Origin: Sipunculus nudus
Taxonomy: Eukaryota; Annelida; Sipuncula; Golfingiida; Sipunculidae
Length of the DNA: 64,000 nt
Direction of reading: 5' to 3'
Assembly (NCBI GenBank): GCA_026874595.1
Contig: CM049307.1
Location: 91,141,830 to 91,205,829, forward strand
Shown here: positions 1 through 12,456 of the stretch, in pieces
How the letters are laid out: every line of letters begins with the position of its first letter
How positions within the stretch are numbered: position 1 is the stretch's first letter
The notes under the pieces: generated by a model
Database searches by the model: none
What the model saw: only the letters and a program-made list of their open reading frames with translations
Told to the model about the DNA's origin: nothing
Translations under genes and position numbers: made by a program

Positions 1-304
1 CTTGACATCAAGAGCGTCAACATTAGCTTGCGATCATTCCTGGTAAGCTGACCTTGTGGCACACATAAACAACCTAATCAAGACAGCATATATTTGATAT
101 TTAATTTTAATAACTGGATTCCAAGCAGAAAAAAACGGATTATGAGCAAATCCATATTAACTTTGAAAGCATTAAAAACATAAAATAATGCCAATACACA
201 TACTGTTCATATAGGTCTGAATTATTATAATTAGATGTGTGTTCACAAAAGAATATTAGGTTAGAAACAATCGGAACGAAGTTCAGCGTTCTTCACAATG
301 TGAG

Positions 305-560
305 AGTATAATGGCATATTTGTAAAAATAGAAAAGCTTTTTGTCCATATAATTACGCATTATCTGTAAGCAGTGCTTGTAGAATAGCATATTTGTGTGA
401 GAGAGTAGAATAGCATATTTATAGTTTTATTTTTGTTCATACAATTACGCACTGTCTGTAAGCAGTGCTGGTGGAATAACATATTTATGCAAATAGAATA
501 GCATACTTATTGCGTTTTCTTCATACAATTACGCATTGTCTGTAAGCAGTGCTTGCAATT
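305..560. repeat. Tandem repeat, three units of about 84-92 bp
   Basis: Three successive units share the block AATTACGCAYTRTCTGTAAG followed by CAGTGCT, with the block starting at 351, 443 and 527. Each unit also has a copy of AATAGCATAYTTRT upstream. Spacing is 92 and 84 bp, so the units have drifted by indels. No coding potential is visible. It may be a local satellite or part of a larger dispersed repeat. Confidence 0.85.
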
Positions 561-631
561 AAACTGAGTGAAATGGTTTTGACATTATAAACTATCTATT
601 AATTCAAGATAATTTAAATACACTAACAATG

Positions 632-634
<3 letters not shown>

Positions 635-691
<57 letters not shown>
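635..691. repeat. (TA)n microsatellite
   Basis: Uninterrupted TA dinucleotides over about 57 bp, seen directly. It can extrude as a cruciform and its length is probably polymorphic. Confidence 0.98.
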
Positions 692-697
<6 letters not shown>

Positions 698-1990
698 TAA
701 TTTTCCTCAATGAACAATAAAGATAAATACAGATAAGTTTAAGAAGGAGAAGCATTATTATTTATGTATTAATTATCATTAGGAAGCGAATTCTGGTTTA
801 AATTCTATGTTGCATCTGTATGAAAATGTTTTGCTGATTAAAACAAAATCACATTATAAATACCATACCGTTAACAACTTACTATATATGCATCGGAACC
901 AATGAAAACATATACCACGTTACCATGGTGACCGGAATCTTCTGTATCATTGAAACTTATGAAATCCTACACCTTAAGTAAACCATTATGCTACTTCTCA
1001 AAGCTCTGCCTCTGTCAAGGGATTTAATATGGGGCTGAGAAAGATATACCGGAAGAATTCCCGTAAATGCGGATAGAAATTTATCTTAATATTCCACAAA
1101 CCGATAAGAGCTGAAACATTATATCCCAACGTTTGTCAGTAACATTTCGCTTTTTTTCGCCTTGATTTGCCTTCTATATATATTCCGCTATTAGACTGTA
1201 AGTGTAGTAACTGGATAAAAAGGTAAATGGCGAAAGCGACGACAAGGAGGGACTTATAAATTAAAAATTAAATAATAATCCTCTCATTTTAAAAAGCTTA
1301 CTATCATATTTACGTCACATTACATATTGGCAACAAGTTTAGCTATGATGACATGGCGTCACGCCATAAGGAAACCCTGTCGCCTTAAACAAATGTTGTT
1401 GTAGCGTAAGCGTAAATCAGAATAACCTCTGGTCAAGACTTACCGACACACTCAAGGCCTGTGGAAATGGTAGAGTGACAGATACGATAGACTTCTCTCT
1501 GACCCGATGTAAAGATTACCACTGTTACCCCCGTTTCTGATTATTCCTGGGGTTGTTTGGACGTAATTACAGATTGTCCGCACTGTCCAGTTTACTTCCT
1601 CCCTCATATAACCAAATGTTAAACAATTATGCTTTTCACTCATGATATATAATTTTAATAAATCACGTGAATAATACAAGGTTTGAAAACTGCAATCAAT
1701 CTATGAAAAATACAAGTGTCACAAACTATATTGTTAAATTTGTTTGTATTGACTCAAACACTTCACTAGGCGTGACAACCCGACTCAAGTTATCTGGTCG
1801 TAATGTCAGAGGGCCGATATGGCGCTACCACTTCACCTTAACGCCTGGCACATTACATTTAAAAAGAAGATATACAAAGATTCAACCTTTCCAGAAAAAT
1901 CCAGAAGGAAAACAAAATAGAATTTCAATTAAGTAAACTTAAATAAACAGCTGTTATAAAGAGGTTTCATGAAATCGAATGGAGTAATGA
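692..1990. other. Unassigned AT-rich sequence
   Basis: No repeat family, RNA gene or convincing exon recognised. Open frames of 75 and 89 codons overlap on opposite strands near 1452-1936, and neither has a recognisable domain. Confidence 0.6.
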
Positions 1991-1997
1991 GAAATAG

Positions 1998-2058
1998 ATT
2001 TCAAGTTACTCCGGGGTAATCTTAAATGGATTTCAAGTTACTGGGGGTAATCTTAAAT
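1998..2058. repeat. Short tandem duplication, about 30 bp x 2
   Basis: Two adjacent copies of GATTTCAAGTTACT, each followed by two bases and GGGGTAATCTTAAAT. They differ only at the CC/GG dinucleotide and near the junction. A recent local duplication. Confidence 0.85.
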
Positions 2059-2059
2059 C

Positions 2060-4420
2060 GCTACACCAGGCTATCCTAAGCAGTTTTGCTCGGCTCAGTC
2101 ACAGCTGTTCCTCGGGGTCAGAGGTCGTGACGCTTTTGTCGTTGTGGGATTAGCGTGTCTTAACTCTTTCCGATTCACCTGCCCCGATCGTGTAAGGGTT
2201 AACTATTCCATCCGTTCGGTGGATAAATATATCAAGTAACTGTCGTTGACAGGGTTGCCTTATTAATTTACGAGGCAATCTTCCCCAGATCATCTTTCTC
2301 ATATTCCATTCTTCAGCAGAAATAGTGTTGTGACTGTTACGTAAATTTTTGAACATGGGGGATCTCTGTTAAGTCAAATATTATGGTAAACCCAAACTAG
2401 GGCTTTTGTGTTCATATCAAAATTGCTATTACTTATGACACCTCATAATGTAGAAGGGAAAATGAGCAGAAATAAAAAAGTAACATGTTTGCAACATATA
2501 CCATTTATGCACCTTAAGAAACCAATATGGTAATGTAAAACTATATAGGGCCATGCTTTGTTTTAGAATACCAACTAATTCAACTATGCCAGAAACTCAA
2601 CTACAACTTTCTATTCATCGACATTCTTACCTAAACTTAGAGTCAAGCTTTAGTCGATGTAATTTCATGAAGTAAGCTTGCAACATGAACCATTTAAATG
2701 CGAATTACCATATCAGAATTAAAAGTTCATGTTTTATTTTCCTCTCCAGATTCAAGGTGAACAAACAAGGTCAAGCTCACTGCTTTTTATACTTCTTGTT
2801 TTCCTTCAAGGTCAGGTGTCATTTGGTTCGAATTTCATTGCATAGTGTCACCGGATAAGCATTAATGAGAACCCTAAATAAAATAGGTACATGAATATTT
2901 CTGTATACTATCAGACAAAGAAACTACTTAGGATATACATATTTCAGAGACTCAAAGGTTTTCAAAATTTAGTTTTTTAAAACTTATTTTATCTAATAGA
3001 AAGCCTGTATTATTACAGGTGATGGCATTAAAACGTTATCACGGAAATCATCTGTTCACGTGCATCGTATAGCATCGAGGACCATGCCACGTATGTCCTA
3101 AGGGAAATTTCTCGAAAATTCCCTCGCAGCGCCATCTGTCAGACACTGACCAGTGTTTAGTGAGCTCAGTTTTTTTTATGGTTAGTGATTTAATCTATAG
3201 ATCAGGGCGTATTTCTGTTTATGTCAATGATAATGCAGCCGGTGTTTTATGGTTGCCAGAATGGTGACCGGTGTGACACTTGAACGTCTAGGGTGATACC
3301 GGTCCCCCCGGCCAAAATACTAAGCAAATTCATGCCAGACGCTACTTAGCATTGCCCAATATATGTCTTTAGCTCGCCCGCCATACGTGATATTTATTAG
3401 ATAAAGTCAACTTCCTAGAATCGTTGTGAGAATGCCATCTGGAACCATCCAATCACTCAAACAACCATAAAACTCAATAAGTCTGAAGGTTACCACATGT
3501 AACGACCTCAAAGGGTGCTTATATCCAACGGAAGTGCGCATATGGTGGGACGGTCACGGGACTTCTTGGAAGGCAAACAGAACAATCAATACATTGTAGT
3601 CATCACAGGATGAAATTTAGAATAATGAGGATTTGCAATAGATTTTTGGTCATAACAACACCCATTTTGATTCACCTAAGCCAGCTTATTTTAACCATTA
3701 ACCATTTCCTCCCAATTACCATGTTCTGGTAACAAGCGGCTCCAAGATGCGACATTCGGCTGACTGACTACATTGACATTGCTGAACTTGGCGTATTAAA
3801 TGGACTTGAGGTATAGAATATGTAAGTATGTTGGGATTTCGCCCATTTAACTGGAGGCTTTCAGGATCAACGTCCTATCCTTTGAAGTTCATTCATTACA
3901 TTGACGTTTTTGAAATCATGAATATATAAATCGCATTAATAGATTATTATTAATATGATGAGGTGTTAAGTAAAAGTATGCTATATATTATACACCTAAT
4001 CCTAAAACCCTAGAGAAAAAGAATTAAAATAATTTAAGAAATAGAGATATTCGTACAGTGCAAGCATAAATGACATCTCTAAAACACTTCCCATTTCGTT
4101 TAACATTATTTATATGTGTAATTAGTTAAAGCTTGAGTTAAGTTTAGCGCTAATTGAACGTCCAAGTATTCTCTTGGTTAAAGCGCTTTATATAGCGTTG
4201 TACGACCGAGCAGCCTGGTAGCTTAAACAACATGTGGCTTAGGTGACCACTGTTCGGCTGTTGTCTGATTGAACATTGCTGATCATAATTTTGGGCTGTC
4301 TTCACCGACATGACCAGGCCAGGACATTTAACTGCATCAGCAGCAGGGTGGATAAACACAGACAACCTCGTCCATGTACTGTCTAGATCTGTGCTTACCT
4401 TGTCAATTCTCCTATACCAA
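2060..4420. other. Unassigned intergenic or intronic sequence
   Basis: Nothing recognisable apart from low-complexity AT stretches. No open frame here shows a familiar protein motif. Confidence 0.55.
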
Positions 4421-4424
4421 GACT

Positions 4425-4682
4425 CTCTCGAGGACTGGCTTCTGTAGAAAGCATCAGAGCCGGGAGGGGGTGAGTTCAAATCTCAGCCGAGGAGCGGTGA
4501 GATTTTCACGGTCGGTCCCAACCGGGTGTGAGCACTCTGCAGGCTTAATGGGAAGGCTGTACCCCACAGCCGTGTATAACTCACAAACGGGTGCGTCGTT
4601 GTGAAGTTCATCGGTGTTAAGAACCAGCAATGGGGATGATTACCCAACCAAGACCTGCGGGAGCGGTAGACACCGACAGAGG
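4425..4682 (+). mobile_element. tRNA-derived SINE, family S1, copy 1
   Basis: The head is tRNA-like, with a B-box-like GAGTTCAAATCTC near 4472-4484. The first part of the tRNA head, including the A box, is shortened relative to the copy at 37.1-37.3 kb. The body has the shared block GCGGTGAGATT, then GCAGGCTTAATGGGAAGG. The tail has CAGCAATGGGGATGA and ends in GGTAGACACCG. The same modules recur in order at 17795-18020 (+), and parts on the minus strand at 23961-24082 and 37101-37345. The family is unnamed here. A Pol III-transcribed SINE is the best reading. Confidence 0.75.
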
Positions 4683-4820
4683 GATATAAAATAAAACTAC
4701 AGGAAGCGAGGGCTACCGCCCTGTCATGTAGTCCAAAACCGAACTAGAACTCTGCAGATGTAAATACTAAGCTTAGAAATCAGATAAGTTAGCATTTAAA
4801 AAATGGAGACGGAACCTCCA

Positions 4821-4824
<4 letters not shown>

Positions 4825-4861
<37 letters not shown>
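4825..4861. repeat. (AT)n microsatellite
   Basis: Uninterrupted AT dinucleotides seen directly. Confidence 0.97.
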
Positions 4862-4866
<5 letters not shown>

Positions 4867-5499
4867 AAAGTCTCTCGAGGGCTCTGAATTTCATGAAAAG
4901 ACGTTCATGCACTGAAGGGCGTATTACTATAGGCTGATCCCATGCAGTGACCGACAGAAAACATAGCTTCTTCTTGGCCCAAAATCACACGATACCCAGT
5001 CAATGTCTAATTTGTGAAAACGTATTTAGCTACTCAATGAATTATTCCGAACACGGACCCTAAACACAACTGCGCTTGTCTTCTATTGATCAGTTATAAA
5101 TTTTACAGCGGAAGCAAAACACTTAAAATTAACAGGTGATACTCTCACCGTGTTCTCAATGTGCTCTCATATGACCTTAAACATAAAATAATACTAATAA
5201 TGAAGCGAAATGCTACTACAACTTTACTGCTGCTACAATTATTATAACGACTAATAAAAATGATCATTATTATTCTTATTATTATTTTAATGATAATAAT
5301 AATAACTATTTTTTTTAATGTGAAGGTAAACTAAATTAGACAAACTGAAACTGCCGTATCAGACCACATCTGGACCACAGACTACTTTATATGTAATAAA
5401 GTAAGGCAAACACAGCCTGTGCAGAGATGGCATGGTGACTGTTATACAGGGACTGTACTCTAGAACTCTTTTTTCTGCAACAGCACATTTTAATATCCT

Positions 5500-6330
5500 T
5501 CCTGCAAGCTGGCAAAAATGGTTTTTGTCTCGATCGGTAATTTATTAGGGCCACCGTGTCAGTCCGTCCTTCCGTCATTGACACTTTCTTTCGCGCGCAA
5601 CAACTCAAAAACAACATACTTTAGCTTTCCAAAATTCACAGGGATGATTGGTACATATAAGGGCTCAAGACCTATTGAATTACAGACCTGTCTGAATTCC
5701 AATATGGCAACCACAGCCCAATCGCTGATTTTCTTTCGCGCGCGATAACTCAACAGCAACATACTTCAGCTTCACAGAGATAATTGGTACCTATGAGAAC
5801 ACTATCCCTATCGAATTACAGGTCTGTCCTTATTCCAATATTGCCGGCAGAGCACAATGGGTGATTATCTTTCGCACCCGATATCTCAACAAGAACATGC
5901 TTGATCTTTATCATTTTTTTCGGGGGTCATTGGTGCCCATGCGGACTCTATCCTTATCAAATAACAGATCTGACGGAAATCCAATGTGGCTTCCAGAGCA
6001 CAATTGGGTATTTTCTAAATTAAGCGTGATATCTAAACAAGAATATGCTTGATCTTTCTCATTTACACAGAGATGGTTGATACCTATTAGGGCTCCATCT
6101 CTAATGAATAGCAGACCTGTCGGAATTACAATATTGCCACCAGAACACAATCGTTGATTTTCTTTCGCACCCGATATCTCAACAAGAACATGCTTGATCT
6201 TTCTCAAACTCACAGGGATCATTGGTGCCTATGAGGGCTTTCGACCTATTGAAATACAGACTTGCTTAAAATCAAATATGGCCAACAGACTACAATCGGT
6301 GATTTTATATCGCACACATTATTTCAGGCA
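5500..6330. repeat. Satellite-like array, about 145-bp unit, five to six degenerate copies
   Basis: A recurring landmark ACATACTT or ACATGCTT/ATATGCTT lies near 5613, 5759, 5895, 6043 and 6188, giving periods of 146, 136, 148 and 145 bp. Every unit carries a related order of blocks: TTTCTTTCGC plus a CG-rich motif, ATCTCAACAAGAACATGCTT, CACAGGGATSATTGGT, TATGAGGGCT, and ACAGACCTGTC followed by CAATATGGC. Copies differ by 10-25% as judged by eye. The open frames inside are shadows of the repeat. Similar CGCGATA-containing repeats are common in bivalve genomes, but I cannot name the family. Confidence 0.85.
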
Positions 6331-6334
6331 TATC

Positions 6335-8650
6335 TTCTTTAATATTATTTGAACAAGTAGAATTTTTTCTCTCATGCATATGGACAAAAACCTGTTTGTC
6401 ACATTTTATAACTTTAGCCTAAAAATTTCACCCATATGTGAACTAGTCCAGCACTACCAGAAATGCGGGGCCCTCTGAGGACCATTGTCCGACTACATCT
6501 AATTTTTATACATATCTTGGGTCTCAAAGTCCAGTGAGACAATTTATTTGAATAGCCTTACCTTTCAGTACATATACACCATTCAAGTAAATAAAGAAAA
6601 ACATGATCATATTCATGTGTAAAACATTCAAACAGGAGGCACTATTAGCTCTTCTTTCTACTCATTATATCAACTCTTATTTATACCACACAACATGTCG
6701 TGAACGTGAGAATCAAAAGTCACTTTTCTCATGTTATTGAAATCTTTAAAGAATGATATTATTTCTTTTAATCGCTATAAACATGGTAACACCCTTTTAA
6801 TGAAGGGTACCCATAGGACCTGTTATATACAATGTGGCTGCGCAGTTTTAATATAATAAAGCCATTCACTTATTACATCAAAGACAAACGATTGAAAGTA
6901 TTTATTTTTTTTAAGAACTTTATTCTAAGGAATAAACATTATGCATACAGATATAAATTACTGGTGTTGAATACGGAAATGAGAGTGAGTGATGGGAAAA
7001 GAATAAGGTCAGAAACTCACAATTAAATGATTGTGTAGACGCCGGATATCATAGGGGAATTCTGGGATACTTGGCCCGCGGGGGAGGATGGGATGCAATG
7101 GTAATTTTGATAACTGTACCATAATTGTACAAAGCAGCGGTTAAAGCGAAAAAGAATTACAACGAGGCGATATGTACCCGCTGCGTGGGACATGCAGGGA
7201 GATCACAATATACGTTGTTATAACGGAGACTTTTACAAATATAGCTAGGATTGGTAAATAGTTAACAAACTTATTTAACGGTTGGTCCGGTAGACTTGAA
7301 GTTTGTCAGCAAAATAATGTCAAAAGGGACAAAACTATTGTTCCCACATCGAAATAATCAGCACAGTTCTCGACATGACACGAAATGCCACTCTAGCGTT
7401 TCGGTATTCCCTATTATATCAGACACTAGGTGAGCATGTTTCTTGGGTTTTGGAGGGATTCCCCATTATGTCAACTCTTAAAAAACAAAAGTTTCCAGGA
7501 CATAAGGCTAGACAGGGTACAAGCATGTTATGCTATTTCCAGAATACTAACATACCAACAACTGCGCCTCGTTCCTTTGATAGCAGTGTGGACCATGGGC
7601 ATGAGACGTGCTTCTGAGTTTAAAAGTATACCCTGTCCTCTTTAATGGTGGAATCAGAGGCCAAAATTACAAAATATCACATGATGCTCTCTAAATATCT
7701 AACCACAATAACAGAAGCGTAGAAAGAAGGACTTTACTTCAAAGACCTAGATACTTTTTCGTAGAATGGTATTTAACACAACCCGTGACAACGCAGCCTC
7801 GTTTCCGTGCACCGCAGCGTGAATCCTCGTTTTAACGTTTGCCAGCCATGGTACAGCCTGGTGCTGTAAAGAAACGTTAACCGCCTGCAAAACTACACCA
7901 TGAAATTATACGCAGGCATTGACACTTTGAAGTCATCCTAATTTCCCCTGATTTGTGGATGACGGAAAACCATGTCAGTCTTTCAATAAAATAATAATTA
8001 ATGTTATTTCAATGTTTCATTTGGTATTTCATCAACTGCAGATTGATTAAAGCGGAATTGGTTATAGATAGACCTCTGTTTGTGGTTTTTCTGGTGTCAG
8101 AATATGGCACTTCAATAAAATTTCTCAACATGAGCCATTTTCAAAATCATGTTATGAATACCTATATTTGTGTTGATTCTTTACGTTAATTATTTTTCTT
8201 TATACCGTAAAGCATGTTTAACACTTATCAAAGTTAATAAAAAATTAAAGTTTTAATGATCCTTACTACCGTAAATCATATCAGAGTTCTAAGAATTTAG
8301 TTAAACGTTGATAAAAAAGTGGAAAAGTAGATTCAGATCTAAACACAACACGGCGCTGACTATCAGTCATGCTGCAAATAAGATTTCTATTATATTTTAA
8401 TCAACTGTACTTATCAATAAAATATTACATCATACAAACAATTGGGTCAATAGCACCAAAGGTCAAGGTCACAGTAGAGTTCGAGAGATCAAAATGTATA
8501 TTTCTCATTAACTACTTAAGATATCACGTTTGTCCAATGATTGTCAGTCAACAAGGACACTTCGCTTTATTTACTGTTATCACTGTTTATTTAGTGTGAG
8601 CATCCCCTAGGATACGTCACTTCCTGTCATTTTTGGCTGAGCACGCACTA
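6335..8650. other. Unassigned sequence
   Basis: No feature recognised. Two overlapping open frames of 71-80 codons at 7375-7645 lack recognisable motifs. Confidence 0.55.
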
Positions 8651-8654
8651 CCTC

Positions 8655-9330
8655 TTAAAGCTCCCGTTACACAGCACGGAGATCGTTGGGTGACCATTGA
8701 GCGATCAAAACTTTGCCCTATCTCTCAACGACCTCCTATTAGCCCCGAAAAAGCCGTTTCTGTGAAAATATTTGGGAGATCTTTGTACGCTCGTTGCGCG
8801 ATCAAAATTCAATTTTCGGCAATTTTCATGGCGATCTATAGAGATGTTTGAGCGAACTTGGCGATCATTGAGCGCTCATTGAAACATCCTTTAACTACCA
8901 TTGAGAATTGTTGAGCGCATGTTGTGTGACCAAGAGAGGTCAATGAGAGATATACGAGATCGCTGAGAGGCAAGGTGCGACCAAGAGAGATCAGTGAGAG
9001 ACCAGGAGAGGTCACCTTCGGGCTGAAAAAAATTGCGTTTATTGAAAGATTGCTGAGAGATGATGGGGGATCGATGAGATCGTTGCGGGCTTCTTGAGCG
9101 CACCCTGAGCGTTCGTTGAGAGATCGCTTCCCTTGGCAATCGTTGAGAGATTGTTTCGGACCGAAACAAAACTTTTAGGGGACCGTGGCAACCGTAGAGA
9201 TCACTAAAGGATCACTGAGAGATCTTGGTGATCGCTCGGGACTCATTGAAAGATCAGTGAAAGATCGGCCAATTTTTCATCGCTCAACGATCTCACAAAG
9301 ATCGCTACCCCTGTGTAAAGGCCCCTTTAG
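8655..9330. mobile_element. Non-autonomous DNA element T1, TTAA-starting ends, GATC-rich interior
   Basis: The left end reads TTAAAGCTCCCGTTACACAG. The reverse complement of the right end reads CTAAAGGGGCCTTTACACAG, so the ends form an imperfect inverted repeat. The interior consists of many degenerate copies of a short motif such as GAGAGATCNNTGAG, in both orientations. Two further elements with similar ends, and a different GCGACC or GTCGTA interior, lie at 12457-12955 and 14333-15596. A TTAA target would suggest piggyBac or Kolobok-like mobilisation, but the right-hand TTAA is not intact, so superfamily assignment is inference. Confidence 0.65.
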
Positions 9331-9730
9331 CTGCTGAACCCAGAACTTTATAACTGTAGGAAAAGGCGTATTTTACAACTTAGAAATTAGTGTAAACTTT
9401 GATTGAATAATATTTAAATTACAAAACGTGATTATCTCGGGAAAAAAAGATTATAGGGAATACCCAACAATGGAGAATCAGGGGGTGGGGGAGGGGGGTG
9501 AAGATCAATGACTGTCGTATGGCAGGTACAAGAGGTCTAGTTAGGTTATTTATAACTGCGTTCCACGGTAGGGGTTATATTTACCCTCTATCTAGAAAAA
9601 AATGAACAGAAATAAAAAATAAAATAAAGAAAGAAAGGTTGTTTTATATTGCTCAGAGACATTGACCTTGTTAACTAAGTAAAATGTAATAAGGAATAAC
9701 ACAGGACTACCAACAGAAGCATTGAATTGT
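9331..9730. other. Unassigned sequence with G-rich tract
   Basis: Contains a short G-rich run near 9481-9500; nothing else recognised. Confidence 0.5.
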
Positions 9731-9732
9731 CG

Positions 9733-9845
9733 CATGTCATATATTAAATGTCCCCGATATGACATGATTAATCACCGGATTATTAAGGAAAATACTAATA
9801 ATGTTTCAGAATACTTTCTCACATTGATATTTCCTTAATAATCTG
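9733..9845. repeat. Two adjacent hairpin-forming inverted repeats
   Basis: The first hairpin has arms CATGTCATAT and ATATGACATG at 9733-9766. The second has arms GATTATTAAGGAAA and TTTCCTTAATAATC at about 9777-9843, separated by roughly 35-40 bases. Arms are perfect over 10 and at least 14 bp. They could be the remains of a MITE or a transcribed stem-loop. No other copy was seen in the window. Confidence 0.7.
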
Positions 9846-11170
9846 GTTCATCTCCGCCAACCCCTATAACGGTGGTTGGGGGAGGGGGATTCCCGGTTTC
9901 TTCAGACATTGCATACACAATAGGCCAAAAATGTTTGTTTTTATCTAAACAACGAGTGTCAATTTTGACACCCCCCCCCCCCCGCTCCTCTTCGTAACAG
10001 ATTTCTTATTTGTTTTAATTTCCAGTAGAAATTCACTGATTTTGAGCTCCAGTCTCTCCGATATTTCTTTTAAAAATCTCAATTGTGTTTACCTGTTTAG
10101 CAAACAGTGGTTTAATCAGGACGTGCCTTGATCATATTATTTTTTTAATCGACAGCCTATTATAAAAAAATAATAAATCGCCCGCCCACATTTATTTATT
10201 AATAAGTTTGCCTGCGAATCTAACTTTATATTGGCCTTATGAATTAAGACAGGAGACATCGCATGCTTTCTATAAGTATTGCAGATTGCACAACAAAATA
10301 TATGACAAACACCGAAATAGCTGAGCCATATAAATCACTTATCGGGGTCCGCAAAGGCTGTTTTATCCAGAAGCCCGGTGTAAGGAATCAGGCTTTACCT
10401 CTTTCTGTAATTCCCCGGTAATCTGTGATTGATTTAAGGTTATACCGCCTGTTAACTAAGACAGGTTACCTCGCTTTAGATAACCGCAGGATATGGATTT
10501 CAGAATATTTAGGGTCCACTTGTCGGTTACAGATTACGCTCGGCGATATGTAATTACTACAATGATTTGCTTGCAAAAATATATGGAATCTTTCAAAGAT
10601 TGATGAAGAATCGGATGATGGGTCTCAACATGTTTTGCCTACGTTAACAAAAGTTTTTTTTTTTTATTTCAGGTTATTCATAAAGAAAGCTTAACAATGG
10701 TATTGATTCCACACGACTCTTTAAAATCCTCAGCAAAAGACAGTACAATCTGTAAACTATGGGTATAAATTAATATATCTGAATTTACCAAGCTGTTAAG
10801 GCTAAATCATCTTTATGCATATACAGATATCCTTTGAGGAAGGTAAAAAAAAGTTCATGTTACAAAAGACATCCCTTTCCAATGGGCAATACCCTTATTT
10901 ACTTCGCGATAAATGAACGAAAACTCTTTTCCACCATTTGATTGCCTTAGTTATGGGACAGAAAAAAAGGGATACCCTTTTAGAATTGCAAATAAACCCT
11001 CTTCTTAATTCACACTTTGACAGAATACTGAACAGCATAGTTACTTAAAAGTTATTTTTAATCATAGATGAGGTAACTGTCCTCCACCTGATTTACATTT
11101 TGCTTTAACATGATAGTGCTCTGATCTCATATATGAAACTTACTAGTTGATTACGCTTATTATGCAGCAT
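9846..11170. other. Unassigned sequence with poly-C tract
   Basis: A run of 14 C bases lies at about 9970-9983. The rest is AT-rich with no recognised element. Confidence 0.5.
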
Positions 11171-11183
11171 TGAGTCAACTGTA

Positions 11184-11254
<71 letters not shown>

Positions 11255-11282
11255 GACAGTGAGAGAGATAGACAGAGACAGC

Positions 11283-11314
<32 letters not shown>

Positions 11315-11338
11315 TGACAGTGAGAGAGATAGACAGAG

Positions 11339-11387
<49 letters not shown>

Positions 11388-11390
11388 TTG
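11184..11390. repeat. (GA)n array with embedded minisatellite duplication
   Basis: Two near-identical units each consist of GGGTGACAGTGAGAGAGATA, then GACAGAGACAGC and a (GA)n run. They begin at 11251 and about 11311. The 103- and 128-codon serine/leucine-rich open frames on the minus strand are translations of the repeat, not genes. Confidence 0.93.
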
Positions 11391-11753
11391 GCAGAGGATA
11401 GAGAGACACGAAGAGACTAGGCAACGAGTTTGAGAGAGAGGCCGAGATAGGGAAATATGAAGAACAACAGAGAGAGACACACACACTCAAAACAGGGGCG
11501 TATCGTAGGGTGGTGCCGCAGGGGGCCATGACCGTCCCCCCCCTTCCATCCGACTTCTGCGTGTAATTCTACGGGAATACTTTCAAGACAATAGTATCTG
11601 ATAAGAAAATTAAAGTATGATTGTTATTATAAATATGGAAATAGCAATCATATTAACGTCAAGTTTAATTACTGTACACTTTCATACGCAGGTAAAAAAC
11701 TTTTCCTCTTGTTTTCAGACTAACATTTGTACAAAGAAATTTGAAGTGGGCTG

Positions 11754-11754
<1 letters not shown>

Positions 11755-11822
<68 letters not shown>
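11755..11822. repeat. Compound (CT)n(AT)n microsatellite
   Basis: About 17 CT dinucleotides pass directly into about 17 AT dinucleotides. A compound tract of the same design occurs at 54590-54664. Confidence 0.97.
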
Positions 11823-11826
<4 letters not shown>

Positions 11827-12456
11827 TCCTTGGCCAGCGGACGTGCATGCTGTAACCCAAGCCCCTCCGAGGTACCTCTATTCCGTAAATCCTGGCGACG
11901 CCCCAAGAAAGACAGACAGAGAGAGAGACAAAGAGAGACTTAGGCAGATAAAGACAGAGGCATGAGAGAGAGAGAGGGAAAGTGAAAGGGAACGAGAGAG
12001 GCACTTGATTCATTATCAGTGAAGGCTGGAGTGTTAAAAGCAGCGATGCTCGAACCAAAACTTAAAAGGTAAGCATACATTTCACCAAAAAAATGATATA
12101 TAAAATAAATTTCATCACATTGCCGAAAGGTCGAGCGCATTATATCACCAGTTTGCACTTGACTGTCAAGACATTTGCGAGGAGGGTAATAAAATGTCAG
12201 GAAATCGTTCCAGAGAAAAGAAAAGATTGTCCGCTGCAAATGTCAAAGCTTTTACTGAGCGAGACCCTTAATCTGTTAAGAAGGCTTAGAACTAGGGTCA
12301 CAATTAATAACTTCCTCTTCCATATATAAAAGAAATAAGGTAACCCATCTGACGAATATATCAATAACTAAAGAATAACGCTTTCCGTCATTTTTTTTTT
12401 TCAATTATTCCATTATTTCCTGATATGCAACATCGACTAACTATGGGGCTGTTCCA

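Noticed and set aside
635-691. TA tract as part of a telomere or origin
   Set aside because: Similar tracts occur more than ten times in the window; it is ordinary microsatellite DNA.
5911-6222. 103-codon minus-strand frame as a gene
   Set aside because: It lies wholly in the 145-bp satellite array and is not kept between units.
11143-11529. 128- and 103-codon serine/leucine-rich open frames
   Set aside because: They are translations of the (GA)n minisatellite read on the opposite strand.
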